From contig PAQH01000102.1 in the NCBI GenBank assembly GCA_002709225.1, positions 1-36,140 on the forward strand: 36,140 bases of DNA, in the 5' to 3' direction. The translations under genes and the position numbers were made by a program. The first letter of the stretch is position 1, and each line of letters begins with the position of its first letter. Positions 6,881 through 15,963 of this stretch are shown piece by piece. Under the pieces are notes generated by a model. That model was not told the origin of the DNA. It saw only the letters and a list, made by a program, of their open reading frames with translations, and searched no databases. The stretch is from Planctomycetaceae bacterium (GTDB taxonomy: Bacteria; Planctomycetota; Planctomycetia; Pirellulales; Pirellulaceae).

Positions 6881-8842
6881 ATGTCGATCAGTTACCAGGT
6901 GCGCCGCTTTTTCCCCTTGTTCCTGGTGGCAACCTGTATCCTGGCCGTCGCCTGGGTCATTAGTTTCGGCACGCTCCCCAAAGCCGACTTTGCATTCGCC
7001 AATGGGGATCAGATCAAGACGGTCGACCCTGCCAAGGCGACCGGAGCCCCCGAAGGCCGCATCATCAACGCCCTGTTTGAGGGGCTGCTGCGGCAATTGC
7101 CCGTAGACCAACCACCGGACCAAACTGGCAGCATACCGCTGAAGCCAACCACTCGGGGGGTGGCAGAATCCTATACGGTCTCGGAGGATGGCCTGACTTA
7201 TACCTTTCTGCTGCGCGAGACCGCAGCTTGGTCCAATGGCCGTCGCTTGACAGCCGATGATTTCGTCTGGTCCTGGAGACGCACGTTGCACCCCGAAACG
7301 GGGTCCAAGTATTCCTATCAGCTCTACTACATACAAGGTGCCCAAGCCTACAACGAATCACGTCTCGAAGTCGATCAGCCAGTCGAAATCGAACTCGACG
7401 ATCGACGCCCACATCCATCCGGTCAAAACCAGCTGTTTCCCCGTGGCACCATGCTGTACGGGCTCCTGCGAGAAATACGCGACGTCGCGACGGTAACCAC
7501 CAGCGACAGCGCGCAAGGCGGTACGGAGGAGACAACCGCCAGCGGGCCGCGTCAAATCTACGTGGTCGACGTCAAGCCCACGGAAAACGGTCGTGTGCAA
7601 TGGAACGTGCCGGGCCGTCTGCAGGCATTCAGCCCGCATCCGGAACTCGCCAAAACGACTGCAGGGGAAGCAGTTCAGCGCGTGCACCACGTACTGCCCG
7701 ACTTTTCCCGCACCGTCCACATTCGCGCCCCCAATCCACAAACACTGGTAGTCACACTCAACAATCGCACACCCTTCTTTCCTGACCTGGTCGCCTTCTA
7801 TCCGCTGTACCCGGTCTGTCGAGAATGTGTCGAAACACATGGCACTCCGGCCTGGACACTACCGGAAAATCTCGTCAGCAACGGCCCCTACCAGCTGGAG
7901 TTTCGCCGTATTCGTGACCGCGTCCGGCTGAAAAAGAGTCAAACCTATTGGGACGCCGCTAACGTCGAACTGGAAACAATCGATGCAATGGCGGTCAAAT
8001 CAGAAACCACCAGTTTGAATATGTTCATGAACGGACAACTCGACTGGGCCACGACGGTGCCCAACCCAGTCATTCCAGAACTGATGAAACGCAATGATTT
8101 TCTCTCGGCCCCCATGCTGACCGTCTATTTTTATCGCCTCAACGTCGATCGTCCTCCACTGGACAAGGCGTTCGTTCGGGAAGCCCTCAACCTGGCTATC
8201 GACAAACGTCGGATTGTCGAAAAAGTGACCTCTGCGGGCCAGCAACCGGCGCAGAGTTTCGTACCACCCGGGATCCGTGGATACCGGTCCGCCTTCTGCG
8301 GTGAGTACAACCCCGCACGCGCCCGGAAGTTGCTGGCGGAAGCCGGTTTTCCGAACGGTTCAGGGATTCCCAAGATTCAAATTGTTTACAACACCAGCGA
8401 AGCGCACCGGGACATCGCACAAGTCATCAGCGAAGACTGGAATGTCAACCTCGGCATTCAGACCGAATTGCGAAACTTGGAGTGGGGCACCTTTCTGGAT
8501 ACGCTTTCCGAGGGGGATTACATGGTAGCCCGCAGCGGATGGATAGGCGATTACCCCGACCCCAATACGTTTCTTGACATGTTCGTGACCGACGGTGCCA
8601 ACAACGAAACCAACTGGAGTAACGTGCGGTATGACGAGTTGATTCAGGCGGCGCAGGCAGAAACGGATCCAGCGGCACGTATGGAGATCCTGCACCAGGC
8701 AGAACGCGTGTTGATGCAAGAATTACCGATCGTTCCTATCTACTTCTATGTTTCGATCAACATGGTCAATCCACAAATCAAGGGTTTTTCTGCGAATATC
8801 CAGGACATCCATCCACTACACATCCTGAGTCGCCAGAAATGA
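6881..8842 (+). CDS. oppA: Oligopeptide ABC transporter substrate-binding protein (SBP family 5, OppA-like)
   Basis: Periplasmic binding protein that delivers peptides to the permease encoded next. Residues about 10-30 form a hydrophobic N-terminal anchor or signal. Family landmarks follow: an early PAKATG/NALFEGL stretch, a DDFVWSW segment, FVREALNLAIDK, and RSGWIGDYPDPNTFL, close to the equivalent OppA segment. The protein is about 653 residues, against roughly 540 for E. coli OppA. The excess is an insertion at about residues 159-282, between the YIQGAQAYNE segment and the conserved strand ending in LVVTL. ATG 6881 is chosen because a signal-like sequence follows it; the AGGA upstream is rather distant (13 bases). 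First gene of a five-gene operon with 28 bases to the next gene. No lipobox cysteine is evident. Confidence 0.9.
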   Translation: MSISYQVRRFFPLFLVATCILAVAWVISFGTLPKADFAFANGDQIKTVDPAKATGAPEGRIINALFEGLLRQLPVDQPPDQTGSIPLKPTTRGVAESYTVSEDGLTYTFLLRETAAWSNGRRLTADDFVWSWRRTLHPETGSKYSYQLYYIQGAQAYNESRLEVDQPVEIELDDRRPHPSGQNQLFPRGTMLYGLLREIRDVATVTTSDSAQGGTEETTASGPRQIYVVDVKPTENGRVQWNVPGRLQAFSPHPELAKTTAGEAVQRVHHVLPDFSRTVHIRAPNPQTLVVTLNNRTPFFPDLVAFYPLYPVCRECVETHGTPAWTLPENLVSNGPYQLEFRRIRDRVRLKKSQTYWDAANVELETIDAMAVKSETTSLNMFMNGQLDWATTVPNPVIPELMKRNDFLSAPMLTVYFYRLNVDRPPLDKAFVREALNLAIDKRRIVEKVTSAGQQPAQSFVPPGIRGYRSAFCGEYNPARARKLLAEAGFPNGSGIPKIQIVYNTSEAHRDIAQVISEDWNVNLGIQTELRNLEWGTFLDTLSEGDYMVARSGWIGDYPDPNTFLDMFVTDGANNETNWSNVRYDELIQAAQAETDPAARMEILHQAERVLMQELPIVPIYFYVSINMVNPQIKGFSANIQDIHPLHILSRQK

Positions 8843-8870
8843 TCGCATCTTCTTCAAAGGTCTCTCCCTC

Positions 8871-9788
8871 GTGATTGGGTTTCTGTTGAAGCGTTTGGGC
8901 TGGATGGCGCTCACCCTGTGGGTTGTCTTTACGACCAGTTTTTTCTTGATGCGGGCGGTTCCCGGCGGACCGTTTGATTCTGAAAAGAAGCTACCAGCGG
9001 CGATCAAACGGAATATCGAAAAACGCTACCAGATGGATCGCCCGCTAATCCAGCAATACTGGAATCACTTGTGGGCTACCATGCGTTGTGACTTTGGCCC
9101 CAGCTATAAACTCGAAGACTACACCGTCAACGATGTCATCGCGCAAGGTTTTCCGGTATCGGCGTCACTGGGGATCCTGGCCATGACCTTCGCTCTCTCC
9201 CTGGGACTGGTTTCAGGAGTGGTCTCGGCGGTACTGCGCAATTCCGTGTACGACGTCGGTTTTATGGTCGCAGCCACCATCGGAATTGCCGTACCGAACT
9301 TTGTATTAGCCAGCCTGATGATCGTGTTGTTTGTCTTCTTCTGGCCTGTTTTCCCGGCCGCTGGCTGGGGTGAGTTACGACAGATCATACTCCCGGCGCT
9401 CTGCTTGGGCGCTCCCTTTGCAGGCTACATTTCCCGTCTGACGCGTACGGGCATGCTGGAAGTTCTCGGCCTGGACTACATTCGCACAGCCTATGCAAAA
9501 GGTTTAACCACCCGCGAAGTGGTCATTCGCCACGCGCTGCGTGGGGCGATCCTCCCGGTCGTCTCCTACCTGGGTCCCGCCACCGCCGGAATTCTGACCG
9601 GCTCGCTGGTGCTCGAGCAAATCTTTGCCTTGCCGGGGATGGGCAGCCATTTCATTGAAGCAGCCACTCAGCGCGACTACACCTTGGCAATGGGAATGGT
9701 CATGGTCTACACCTTCTTGTTATTTGTCATGAACACACTGGTCGATTTGTCGTACAGTATGATCGATCCCCGGGTCGAGGTGGAGTGA
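8871..9788 (+). CDS. oppB: Oligopeptide ABC transporter permease (OppB/DppB-like)
   Basis: Integral membrane permease of 305 residues, the usual length for OppB/DppB. It begins with the characteristic GFLLKRLGWMALTLWVV helix. A periplasmic loop follows with the conserved MRAVPGGPF and the QMDRPLIQQYW region. The C-terminal part has the cytoplasmic EAA coupling loop (EVLGLDYIRTAYAKGL) that docks on the ATPases, and the protein ends in the family-typical DLSYSMIDPRVEVE. The start is GTG with AAGG about ten bases upstream. The following gene starts three bases after the stop, and a GGAG for that gene lies inside this gene's last codons, so the two are tightly coupled. Confidence 0.93.
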   Translation: MIGFLLKRLGWMALTLWVVFTTSFFLMRAVPGGPFDSEKKLPAAIKRNIEKRYQMDRPLIQQYWNHLWATMRCDFGPSYKLEDYTVNDVIAQGFPVSASLGILAMTFALSLGLVSGVVSAVLRNSVYDVGFMVAATIGIAVPNFVLASLMIVLFVFFWPVFPAAGWGELRQIILPALCLGAPFAGYISRLTRTGMLEVLGLDYIRTAYAKGLTTREVVIRHALRGAILPVVSYLGPATAGILTGSLVLEQIFALPGMGSHFIEAATQRDYTLAMGMVMVYTFLLFVMNTLVDLSYSMIDPRVEVE

Positions 9789-9791
9789 CGC

Positions 9792-11075
9792 ATGGTTGCC
9801 CCCGATTCACACCACGACCAGACGCCTGCGGGCGCGCCGCGGCTAACGGGTAACCCCGCGCAGCCGACGAGGAAAATCCGTGATCTGGACGCGTACGTGG
9901 GTTACATCGAAGAAGCCAGCCGCCAACAGGGCATCTCGCACTGGCAGGATGCCCGCCGCCGACTGAAAAAGAACCCGGTGGCTATGGTCTCGCTGTGTTA
10001 CCTGGTGGGAGTCTCAGTGGTGGCGCTACTCACCCCGCTGCTGCCACTGCAATCGCCCCAATCCATCGGGATCTCTTCGTCACCCCAGTCGCAAGATCGA
10101 AAATTACAGGCACCCTCTTGGGAAAAAGTAAACTTCGACCTCGAAAAACCGCTGGCGGTTTATGATCAACGTATCGCCAGGCTGCGCCAGCAGATCGCCG
10201 AGAGCCGCGGCGCAGAACAAACTGAGCTCCAGCAGCAATTGCAGGTACTCGAGAAGTCGCATCCCTTTCTTAAACTCTGGAATGAACCGGGAGTCATCAC
10301 ACGAGGAATGATCCGTTGCCGTCTGGCTCTGTTTGGTGATAAGTGTATCCCTTCCATCTGCGGCACAGACATTCTCGGTCGTGATGTGCTATCCCGTGTG
10401 TTATGGGGTTCGCGCGTTTCCCTGGCTGTGGGCCTGGTCGCCACCCTGGTATCTCTGATGATCGGCGTAACCTATGGAGCTATTTCCGGGTATTTGGGTG
10501 GCTGGGTCGACGCTCTGATGATGCGGATTGTGGATGTGATCTACTCGGTACCGTTTATTTTCGTAGTGATCTTCCTGATCACGATCCTCAACGAAGATTC
10601 GATCCGCAGTCGGCTCGACAAGTACGGCGTCGATCAGATCATGATCTTTTTTCTCGTCATTGGTGCTTTGTACTGGCTGACGATGGCCCGGGTCGTTCGT
10701 GGGCAGGTGCTCTCCTTGAAAAACGAAGCCTTTATCGATGCGGCCCGGACCATTGGTGCTTCGCGCTGGCGGATTATCCAACGACACTTGCTCCCCAATG
10801 TGATGGGCATTGTGATTGTCTATCTGACACTCACGATTCCCGCGGTGATGCGGTTCGAAGCCTTTCTGTCATTCCTGGGACTGGGCGTCTCACCACCTGA
10901 TGTATCTTGGGGCCTGCTCGTCAACGAAGGACTGACTGTCATCACACCGGTCAAAATCTACTATTGGCTAGTCACCTTCTCAGGACTGGCTCTGGCGCTC
11001 ACGCTGTTTGCCCTCAGCTTTCTCGGCGATGGTCTGCGTGACGCACTCGATCCGCGCATGAAGAACCGCGACTAG
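9792..11075 (+). CDS. oppC: Oligopeptide ABC transporter permease (OppC/DppC-like) with large insertion
   Basis: Second permease subunit, 427 residues against about 300 for E. coli OppC. A hydrophilic N-terminal extension of roughly 50 residues precedes the first membrane helix (about 60-85). The conserved CGTDILGRDVLSRVL segment that normally follows closely is delayed by about 100 residues. The intervening stretch is hydrophilic with a short coiled coil (RIARLRQQIAES to LQQQLQVLEKS) and has three cysteines. The permease core then has the expected helices, an EAA loop (EAFIDAARTIGASRWRII) and the C-terminal LGDGLRDALDPR. By topology the insertion should lie on the periplasmic side, where the binding protein docks. 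GGAG lies six bases before the ATG. Confidence 0.92.
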   Translation: MVAPDSHHDQTPAGAPRLTGNPAQPTRKIRDLDAYVGYIEEASRQQGISHWQDARRRLKKNPVAMVSLCYLVGVSVVALLTPLLPLQSPQSIGISSSPQSQDRKLQAPSWEKVNFDLEKPLAVYDQRIARLRQQIAESRGAEQTELQQQLQVLEKSHPFLKLWNEPGVITRGMIRCRLALFGDKCIPSICGTDILGRDVLSRVLWGSRVSLAVGLVATLVSLMIGVTYGAISGYLGGWVDALMMRIVDVIYSVPFIFVVIFLITILNEDSIRSRLDKYGVDQIMIFFLVIGALYWLTMARVVRGQVLSLKNEAFIDAARTIGASRWRIIQRHLLPNVMGIVIVYLTLTIPAVMRFEAFLSFLGLGVSPPDVSWGLLVNEGLTVITPVKIYYWLVTFSGLALALTLFALSFLGDGLRDALDPRMKNRD

Positions 11076-11099
11076 TAGTCCGTGAAAGGTGATCGCAGC

Positions 11100-12122
11100 A
11101 TGTCTCCTGCCTTATTGGAAGTCGATCGGCTGGTTGTTGAATTCACCACCGATAACGGTGTCGTGCAGGCAGTCAACGATATCTCGTTCGAACTCCACCA
11201 AGGGCAAACCCTGGGGATCGTGGGCGAATCCGGGTCGGGAAAATCGGTCGCCAATCTGGCGGTCATGGGCCTGGTACCACAACCGCCTGGCCGGATTGTC
11301 TCCGGAGACATCTCGTTTCGAGGGCGCGACCTGCGGAGCCTCACGAGTCGAGACTGGTCGGCGATCCGAGGCAAACAAATCTCAATGATCTTTCAGGACC
11401 CGATGACCGCCTTGAATCCCTACATGACGATTGCGGATCAGCTGCGGGAAGTCACGCAGCGGCATCTGGGACATCGACGTCGCGTGGCGATTGACCATGC
11501 CGTAGAGATGCTGGAACGCGTCGGCATCCCCGCAGCCGGGCAACGTGTGTTCGATTATCCGCATCAATTTTCGGGGGGCATGCGGCAACGTGTCATGATC
11601 GCCATGGCGCTCTCCTGTAAACCCGACATATTGATCGCGGATGAACCAACCACGGCCTTGGATGTCACGATCCAGGCGCAAATCTTGGATCTGATGAAAG
11701 AACTCCAACGTGATGTGGGAACCGCCATCATTTTCATCACCCATGACCTGGGAGTCGTCGCCAACATCTGTCAAGAAGTGATGGTGATGTATGCTGGACG
11801 CATTGTGGAACACGCGCCAGTTGGCCCTCTGTTCCAGCAACCGCTCCACCCTTACACGCTGGGACTACTGAAGTCGGGGCCACGCTGGGACCAACGCATC
11901 ACGGGTGAGCTGGATGCCATCGACGGACAACCTCCCGATCTCTCCCGGTTACCCGCCGGATGTGCCTTTGCCGCCCGCTGCCCCTACGTCCAGGATCGGT
12001 GTCAAAAGGAGCTGCCCCCACTGGTGTTTCACGAAACTACGCCGAGCGGACGGCGTGGGCAGGCCTGTTTTCACGATTTGACGACCTCTCTGCATAATGC
12101 GTGCGAGGAGCTGGAACAATGA
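11100..12122 (+). CDS. oppD: Oligopeptide ABC transporter ATPase (OppD/DppD-like)
   Basis: Cytoplasmic ATPase powering peptide import, about 340 residues. Walker A is GESGSGKS (residues 42-49), the ABC signature is FSGGM (157-161), and Walker B is ILIADEP with Asp181 and catalytic Glu182. The switch histidine is in FITHDLG. The C-terminal oligopeptide-ABC extension is present, including the cysteines in [15 protein letters not shown] and ACF that bind an Fe-S cluster or metal in related DppD/OppD. ATG 11100 is preferred to the upstream in-frame GTG at 11082 because AAAGGTG is positioned eight bases before it. Its stop overlaps the next ATG. Confidence 0.95.
   Translation: MSPALLEVDRLVVEFTTDNGVVQAVNDISFELHQGQTLGIVGESGSGKSVANLAVMGLVPQPPGRIVSGDISFRGRDLRSLTSRDWSAIRGKQISMIFQDPMTALNPYMTIADQLREVTQRHLGHRRRVAIDHAVEMLERVGIPAAGQRVFDYPHQFSGGMRQRVMIAMALSCKPDILIADEPTTALDVTIQAQILDLMKELQRDVGTAIIFITHDLGVVANICQEVMVMYAGRIVEHAPVGPLFQQPLHPYTLGLLKSGPRWDQRITGELDAIDGQPPDLSRLPAGCAFAARCPYVQDRCQKELPPLVFHETTPSGRRGQACFHDLTTSLHNACEELEQ
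12105..12110 (+). promoter_or_regulatory. Ribosome binding site fixing the OppF-like start
   Basis: GAGGAG lies eight bases before ATG 12119, within the last codons of the preceding ATPase gene. It makes ATG 12119, not the in-frame GTG at 12101, the likely start, and gives an ATGA stop/start overlap. Confidence 0.6.
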
Positions 12123-13120
12123 CCGAGCACGTCAGGCAGCCGGCAGAAACGCCGCTCCTCCAAGTCAGCGATCTCAAAGTCCATTTTGTCACAAACTCCG
12201 GGTGGTTCTCGCCAGGCAGCGCGATCCGCGCCGTCGATGGTGTCTCCTTTACGCTCCGTGCGGGACAGACCCTGGGACTGGTCGGCGAGTCGGGTTGCGG
12301 AAAATCGACGACAGCCAGAGCGATTCTGAACCTGGTTCCTCCTACAGCGGGATCGATCGAGATCGCGGGAACTCGGACAAGCGGTCTTTCAGCAAAAGCG
12401 ATGCGCCCGCATCGACGTGACGTCCAGATGATTTTTCAGGATCCGTTCGCATCGCTCAATCCGCGGATGACAGTCGGCCGAATCATCGCCGAACCGATGG
12501 AGATTTTCCGACTGCACAACAACCGCCAACGGCCATTGGAAGTCATGCGACTGATGGACCTGGTGGGACTCAATCCAAGCACGCTCAATCGCTACCCACA
12601 TGAATTTTCGGGAGGACAGAGACAACGTATCGGCATTGCCCGCGCGTTGGCGGTCGAACCCCGTTTACTGGTTTGCGACGAGGCTGTCTCCGCACTGGAT
12701 GTTTCCATTCAAGCCCAGGTCATCAATCTCCTCAAAGAACTGCAACAACAACTCGGATTAGCCTACCTGTTTATCTCACACGACTTGGCCGTTGTCCGCC
12801 ATATCGCCGACCAGGTGGGCGTCATGTACCTCGGGCGGATCGTGGAAATGGCCGCCGCGGAAACGCTATATCAAGCCCCGCGACACCCCTACACCCAGGC
12901 GTTACTCTCTGCTGCACCGGTACCCGATCCCGTGCGTGAGCAACAGCATCAACGCATTGCCCTGCGTGGTGAAGTCCCTTCCCCCGACCGTGAATATCCC
13001 GGCTGTCCTTTTGCGGAGCGTTGCCACCGCGTGGAAGACGCTTGCCATCACACCCCACCACGACTGGAAGGGAAAGCCCACCAGGTTGCCTGCTTGCTGG
13101 AGACCGACGCTCGGTCTTGA
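12119..13120 (+). CDS. oppF: Oligopeptide ABC transporter ATPase (OppF/DppF-like)
   Basis: Second ATPase of the importer, about 333 residues. Walker A is GESGCGKST (56-64); the Q-loop lies in MIFQDPF; the signature is FSGGQRQR; Walker B is LLVCDEA; the switch histidine is in FISHDLA. The typical C-terminal peptide-transporter extension occurs, with GCPFAERCHRVEDAC and a final cysteine in VACLLE, again possible metal ligands. It pairs with the OppD-like ATPase to form the heterodimer. The four-base ATGA overlap with that gene supports stoichiometric synthesis. Last gene of the operon; a separate promoter candidate follows in the next gap. Confidence 0.95.
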   Translation: MTEHVRQPAETPLLQVSDLKVHFVTNSGWFSPGSAIRAVDGVSFTLRAGQTLGLVGESGCGKSTTARAILNLVPPTAGSIEIAGTRTSGLSAKAMRPHRRDVQMIFQDPFASLNPRMTVGRIIAEPMEIFRLHNNRQRPLEVMRLMDLVGLNPSTLNRYPHEFSGGQRQRIGIARALAVEPRLLVCDEAVSALDVSIQAQVINLLKELQQQLGLAYLFISHDLAVVRHIADQVGVMYLGRIVEMAAAETLYQAPRHPYTQALLSAAPVPDPVREQQHQRIALRGEVPSPDREYPGCPFAERCHRVEDACHHTPPRLEGKAHQVACLLETDARS

Positions 13121-13166
13121 AGCTGGCGCGGGTACCGCGCTCGCCAGCCCGGAACAGAGGCCCAAC

Positions 13167-13195
13167 TTGGGGCAGCAAGCCAGGCAGTCTAAGAT
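13167..13195 (+). promoter_or_regulatory. Candidate sigma-70-type promoter for the DUF4159 gene
   Basis: TTGGGG and TAAGAT are separated by 17 bases, each matching the consensus at four or five of six positions. It lies about 90 bases before the GTG start of the DUF4159 gene, in the 163-base gap after the transporter operon. Confidence 0.35.
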
Positions 13196-13283
13196 AGTGG
13201 ACCCACGGCGCTGAGCAGGCAGCGCGGGGGCAGCAGCGACCTGATCTGCTCAAACGGAAGGCGCGGAAAATGGGGGCAGCCTT

Positions 13284-14099
13284 GTGACACGTTATGTCTT
13301 CGTACTCCCACTGGGATTTCTGGTCACTATCACCTGCCTGGTAGCCGCTCAGAACTTCGGCCGCCGCTGGCGAAATCGACCGTTACCCGATCGGAGCGAG
13401 TTCCCCATCTGGGAAAACGACCCGGAGTTCGCCAACGACGTATTTACTTTCGCCCGGATTCGCTACGAGCCTCACTATTTCCGAGGCTGGAATGGCGACT
13501 ACCCGGAAGCCGACTGGAACATCTCCTATCGTTTGCAACAATTGACCTCACTGAAGGTCAATCCGAACCCGGTGTCCCTCTACCTTACCGACCCCAATCT
13601 GCCGCGTTACCCCTTCATCTTCATCATTGCCCCGCGGTCGGTCATTTTCACCGACGCCGAAGCCCAGGCCCTTCGTCAGTATCTGCTCAACGGTGGATTC
13701 TTGATGGTCGACGAGTTCTGGGGGAACGAACAGTGGAACCATTTCTACCAGCAACTGAAACGTGTGTTCCCCGAACGCGAACCACAAGAGCTCTCCCTGG
13801 ACCATGAGATTTTCCACAACGTCTATGATTTTCAGGAAAAACCGCAGGCGGTCGCGATCCACTTCTGGCGACAAGGTTACTCCTACCATCCTGTACCGGG
13901 CATTGAAGACGACCCGGCGCCCCATTTCTACGGCATCTTTGACGACCAGGGCCAGATGATGGTGCTGCTGTGTTACAACAACGACCTGGTCGATGGGTGG
14001 GAACGCGAGACCGAAGAAATCGAGTACTTTCGCCAGTATTCCGAACGCTGCTCATTCCCGATGGGTATCAATATCATCACCTACGCCATGACGCATTGA
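13284..14099 (+). CDS. DUF4159 domain protein, exported or membrane-anchored
   Basis: A 271-residue protein whose whole length after the N-terminal hydrophobic segment (about 4-22) matches DUF4159. Recognisable blocks are FTFARIRYE, the WNISYRLQQLTSLKVNP segment, LLNGGFLMVDEFWG, an acidic LDHEIFHNVYDF stretch, and the C-terminal GINIITYAMTH. The fold is thought to be of the class I glutamine amidotransferase type without the catalytic triad; I saw no nucleophile elbow here. No precise function is known; planctomycetes carry several copies. The start is GTG; a purine-rich GGGGG lies close upstream. The LRR-fusion gene follows 57 bases later on the same strand and could share its transcript. 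Confidence 0.85.
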   Translation: MTRYVFVLPLGFLVTITCLVAAQNFGRRWRNRPLPDRSEFPIWENDPEFANDVFTFARIRYEPHYFRGWNGDYPEADWNISYRLQQLTSLKVNPNPVSLYLTDPNLPRYPFIFIIAPRSVIFTDAEAQALRQYLLNGGFLMVDEFWGNEQWNHFYQQLKRVFPEREPQELSLDHEIFHNVYDFQEKPQAVAIHFWRQGYSYHPVPGIEDDPAPHFYGIFDDQGQMMVLLCYNNDLVDGWERETEEIEYFRQYSERCSFPMGINIITYAMTH

Positions 14100-14113
14100 C
14101 CGCCGCCCGGTAT

Positions 14114-14143
14114 CGCCGCTCCAGACACCGCCGCTCCAGACAC
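14114..14143. repeat. Perfect 15-base tandem duplication
   Basis: CGCCGCTCCAGACAC occurs twice head to tail between the DUF4159 gene and the LRR-fusion gene. It ends just before the AGGAGA ribosome site of the latter. An 11-base core, CCGCTCCAGAC, recurs at 19537-19547 before the DUF1501 gene. Either slippage or a shared leader motif. Confidence 0.65.
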
Positions 14144-14156
14144 CAGGAGACCTCCG

Positions 14157-15845
14157 TTGCCCGGAATCACCAACGCCGGCTACGCGTTCCGTGTTGCGCT
14201 CATTATCACCCTGGGGCCGATGGCCAACTGGGCGCACAAAGTAACGCCCGCGAAGGCACAAACTATCCAGGTCAAGCAGGGGCGGTTGTCCGCAACCTTT
14301 CGAGACAACCGCCTTTCACCGGGACAGCTCAGCGGCATCGACGCGTTGTTTCACACGCAACGGGCACCTGCCTTCGACGCCTTTGACCCAGAGCAGAAAA
14401 ACGCGTCCGCGGGACTGAACTTCGAACACATCATTTCAGGTCACCGCAACCCACACAACAAATTCGCTCCACGACAAGGTCGCTACACGCTTCACACGGT
14501 AGTACCCGGGCGCTCGGTCACCCTCGTCCGACGCGCCGAAGATAGTCCTTGGAAAATGGACAGCCGGCTGACCTTCACCGTCGTGGATCCGCATTACGTC
14601 GACTTTGACTTCGAGTGCATCCCCCGGGACGCCAGCCTGTTCGGCAGTCGCCGCTACGGGATTTTTTTCTTCGCCAACTACATGCATGATGTGGAAAACG
14701 CGGCGTTGCATTTTCGCGGGCAGACCTCCGCCACCAGCGACGAATCCTGGATTACCGCGACAGCGCCAAAATCCCATGCCGACTGGAACCGAGGCGGAAA
14801 CTACCGCAGCCTCCCCGCAAGCGATCTGGCTTATGACACCGATCTGGGGTTTCGACTCAATAGCTGGTCCTACGACTGGCCACGATTCACCCAGCCTTTC
14901 TATTTTGGCCGCGCCGCAAACAACATGACCATGATCTTGATGTTCGACCGTCTGCACTCAGAGCAAGACGAGATTCGATTCAGCCTCTACAAGTTCAAAC
15001 TTCCCAGACACATGCGACCTGCCTGGGATTTCCAATACGTCATCCATCAGATCCAAACAGACCAGACGTATGGATTTCGCGGGCGGCTCGTCTGGAAACC
15101 TTTTGTCAGTCCGGACGACTGCCAGCAGGAGTACCACCGGTGGTCTGCCGGACATGCTAAACAGACCACCGGACAGCGTCAGCAGAGGGTCCAAGGATTA
15201 CGGAACATTGGCGCCACCGTATTCTTGCGCAATGGGAGGGTCAACGAAGTCAGCGCCAATCGGACGAGCATCACCGACGCCCAGATCCCATTGCTCGCCG
15301 GCTTTATAAAGATGACCGACCTGTCGTTGGAAGCAACTCGAGTCAGCGATGTGGGCGCCGTCCATCTACGCCATCTGCAGCAACTTGAGTGGCTCAACCT
15401 CTACCGCACTCAAATCGGTGACCGGGGCTTGCGCTCGGTGGGGCAATTACGCAGCCTGACACACCTGCCGATCGGCGCAACGCGAGTCACCGACGCGGGT
15501 TTGACGCACCTGCGGAACCTGAAACAACTGGTCTATTTGGGTCTCCGGGCAAACCCCATCACGGATGCGGGAGTTCGCCAGTTGTCAGAGCTGACGCAAC
15601 TGGAGGGACTGCATCTGGGTGAAACCCGAGTAGGCGACAACGGCATTCGCACTCTGGGAAAGCTGCGACAGTTGCAAAAACTCTGGCTTGATCAGACCAG
15701 CGTATCCGATCGAGCGATCGATACCCTGGTCCAATTCCAAAACTTACGCGAACTCCACATCAGTCAAACCAAGATCACCGCAACGGGCAAAAGTCGTCTG
15801 CGGAAGCAGCTACCGAAATGTCGCCTGTTTGACTCGTCAGATTGA
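14157..15845 (+). CDS. Secreted protein: uncharacterised domain fused to leucine-rich repeats
   Basis: 562 residues. A signal peptide is likely at residues 1-35 (hydrophobic VALIITLGPMANWA, cleavage near AKAQ). Residues about 36-345 form a domain I cannot assign. It is rich in aromatic residues and predicted-beta segments, with conserved-looking blocks FDFECIPRD, FFFANYMHD, YFGRAANNMTMILMFDR and AWDFQYVIHQI, reminiscent of beta-sandwich carbohydrate-active or sugar-binding modules. Residues about 361-555 contain seven regular 24-residue LRRs of the type LxxLxLxxTxITDAGLxxLxxLxx and a final capping repeat ending in LPKC. The start is TTG with AGGAGA about seven bases upstream. The LRRs suggest protein or polymer binding outside the cytoplasm. 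The enzymatic or binding role of the first domain is unknown. Confidence 0.75.
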   Translation: MPGITNAGYAFRVALIITLGPMANWAHKVTPAKAQTIQVKQGRLSATFRDNRLSPGQLSGIDALFHTQRAPAFDAFDPEQKNASAGLNFEHIISGHRNPHNKFAPRQGRYTLHTVVPGRSVTLVRRAEDSPWKMDSRLTFTVVDPHYVDFDFECIPRDASLFGSRRYGIFFFANYMHDVENAALHFRGQTSATSDESWITATAPKSHADWNRGGNYRSLPASDLAYDTDLGFRLNSWSYDWPRFTQPFYFGRAANNMTMILMFDRLHSEQDEIRFSLYKFKLPRHMRPAWDFQYVIHQIQTDQTYGFRGRLVWKPFVSPDDCQQEYHRWSAGHAKQTTGQRQQRVQGLRNIGATVFLRNGRVNEVSANRTSITDAQIPLLAGFIKMTDLSLEATRVSDVGAVHLRHLQQLEWLNLYRTQIGDRGLRSVGQLRSLTHLPIGATRVTDAGLTHLRNLKQLVYLGLRANPITDAGVRQLSELTQLEGLHLGETRVGDNGIRTLGKLRQLQKLWLDQTSVSDRAIDTLVQFQNLRELHISQTKITATGKSRLRKQLPKCRLFDSSD

Positions 15846-15871
15846 TGCGCACCACTGCGGCAACCCACCGA

Positions 15872-15901
15872 TTGGGATCAGGCTGATCAATGCGCTATAC
15901 T
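15872..15901 (+). promoter_or_regulatory. Candidate promoter for the mannonate-dehydratase-like gene
   Basis: TTGGGA and TATACT are separated by 18 bases and lie about 60 bases before the ATG of the enolase-superfamily gene, directly after the LRR gene's stop. Both boxes match the vegetative consensus at four or five of six positions. Confidence 0.4.
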
Positions 15902-15963
15902 GCCGGCTCTCGTCCGCACACGATGTGGCGGCGGCCCGTGCACCTTCAGCCCCCAGAGAGCCG

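Noticed and set aside
15688-15963. N-terminal extension of the mannonate-dehydratase-like gene
   Set aside because: It overlaps the LRR gene out of frame and adds non-homologous residues before the conserved MKISNIKV start.
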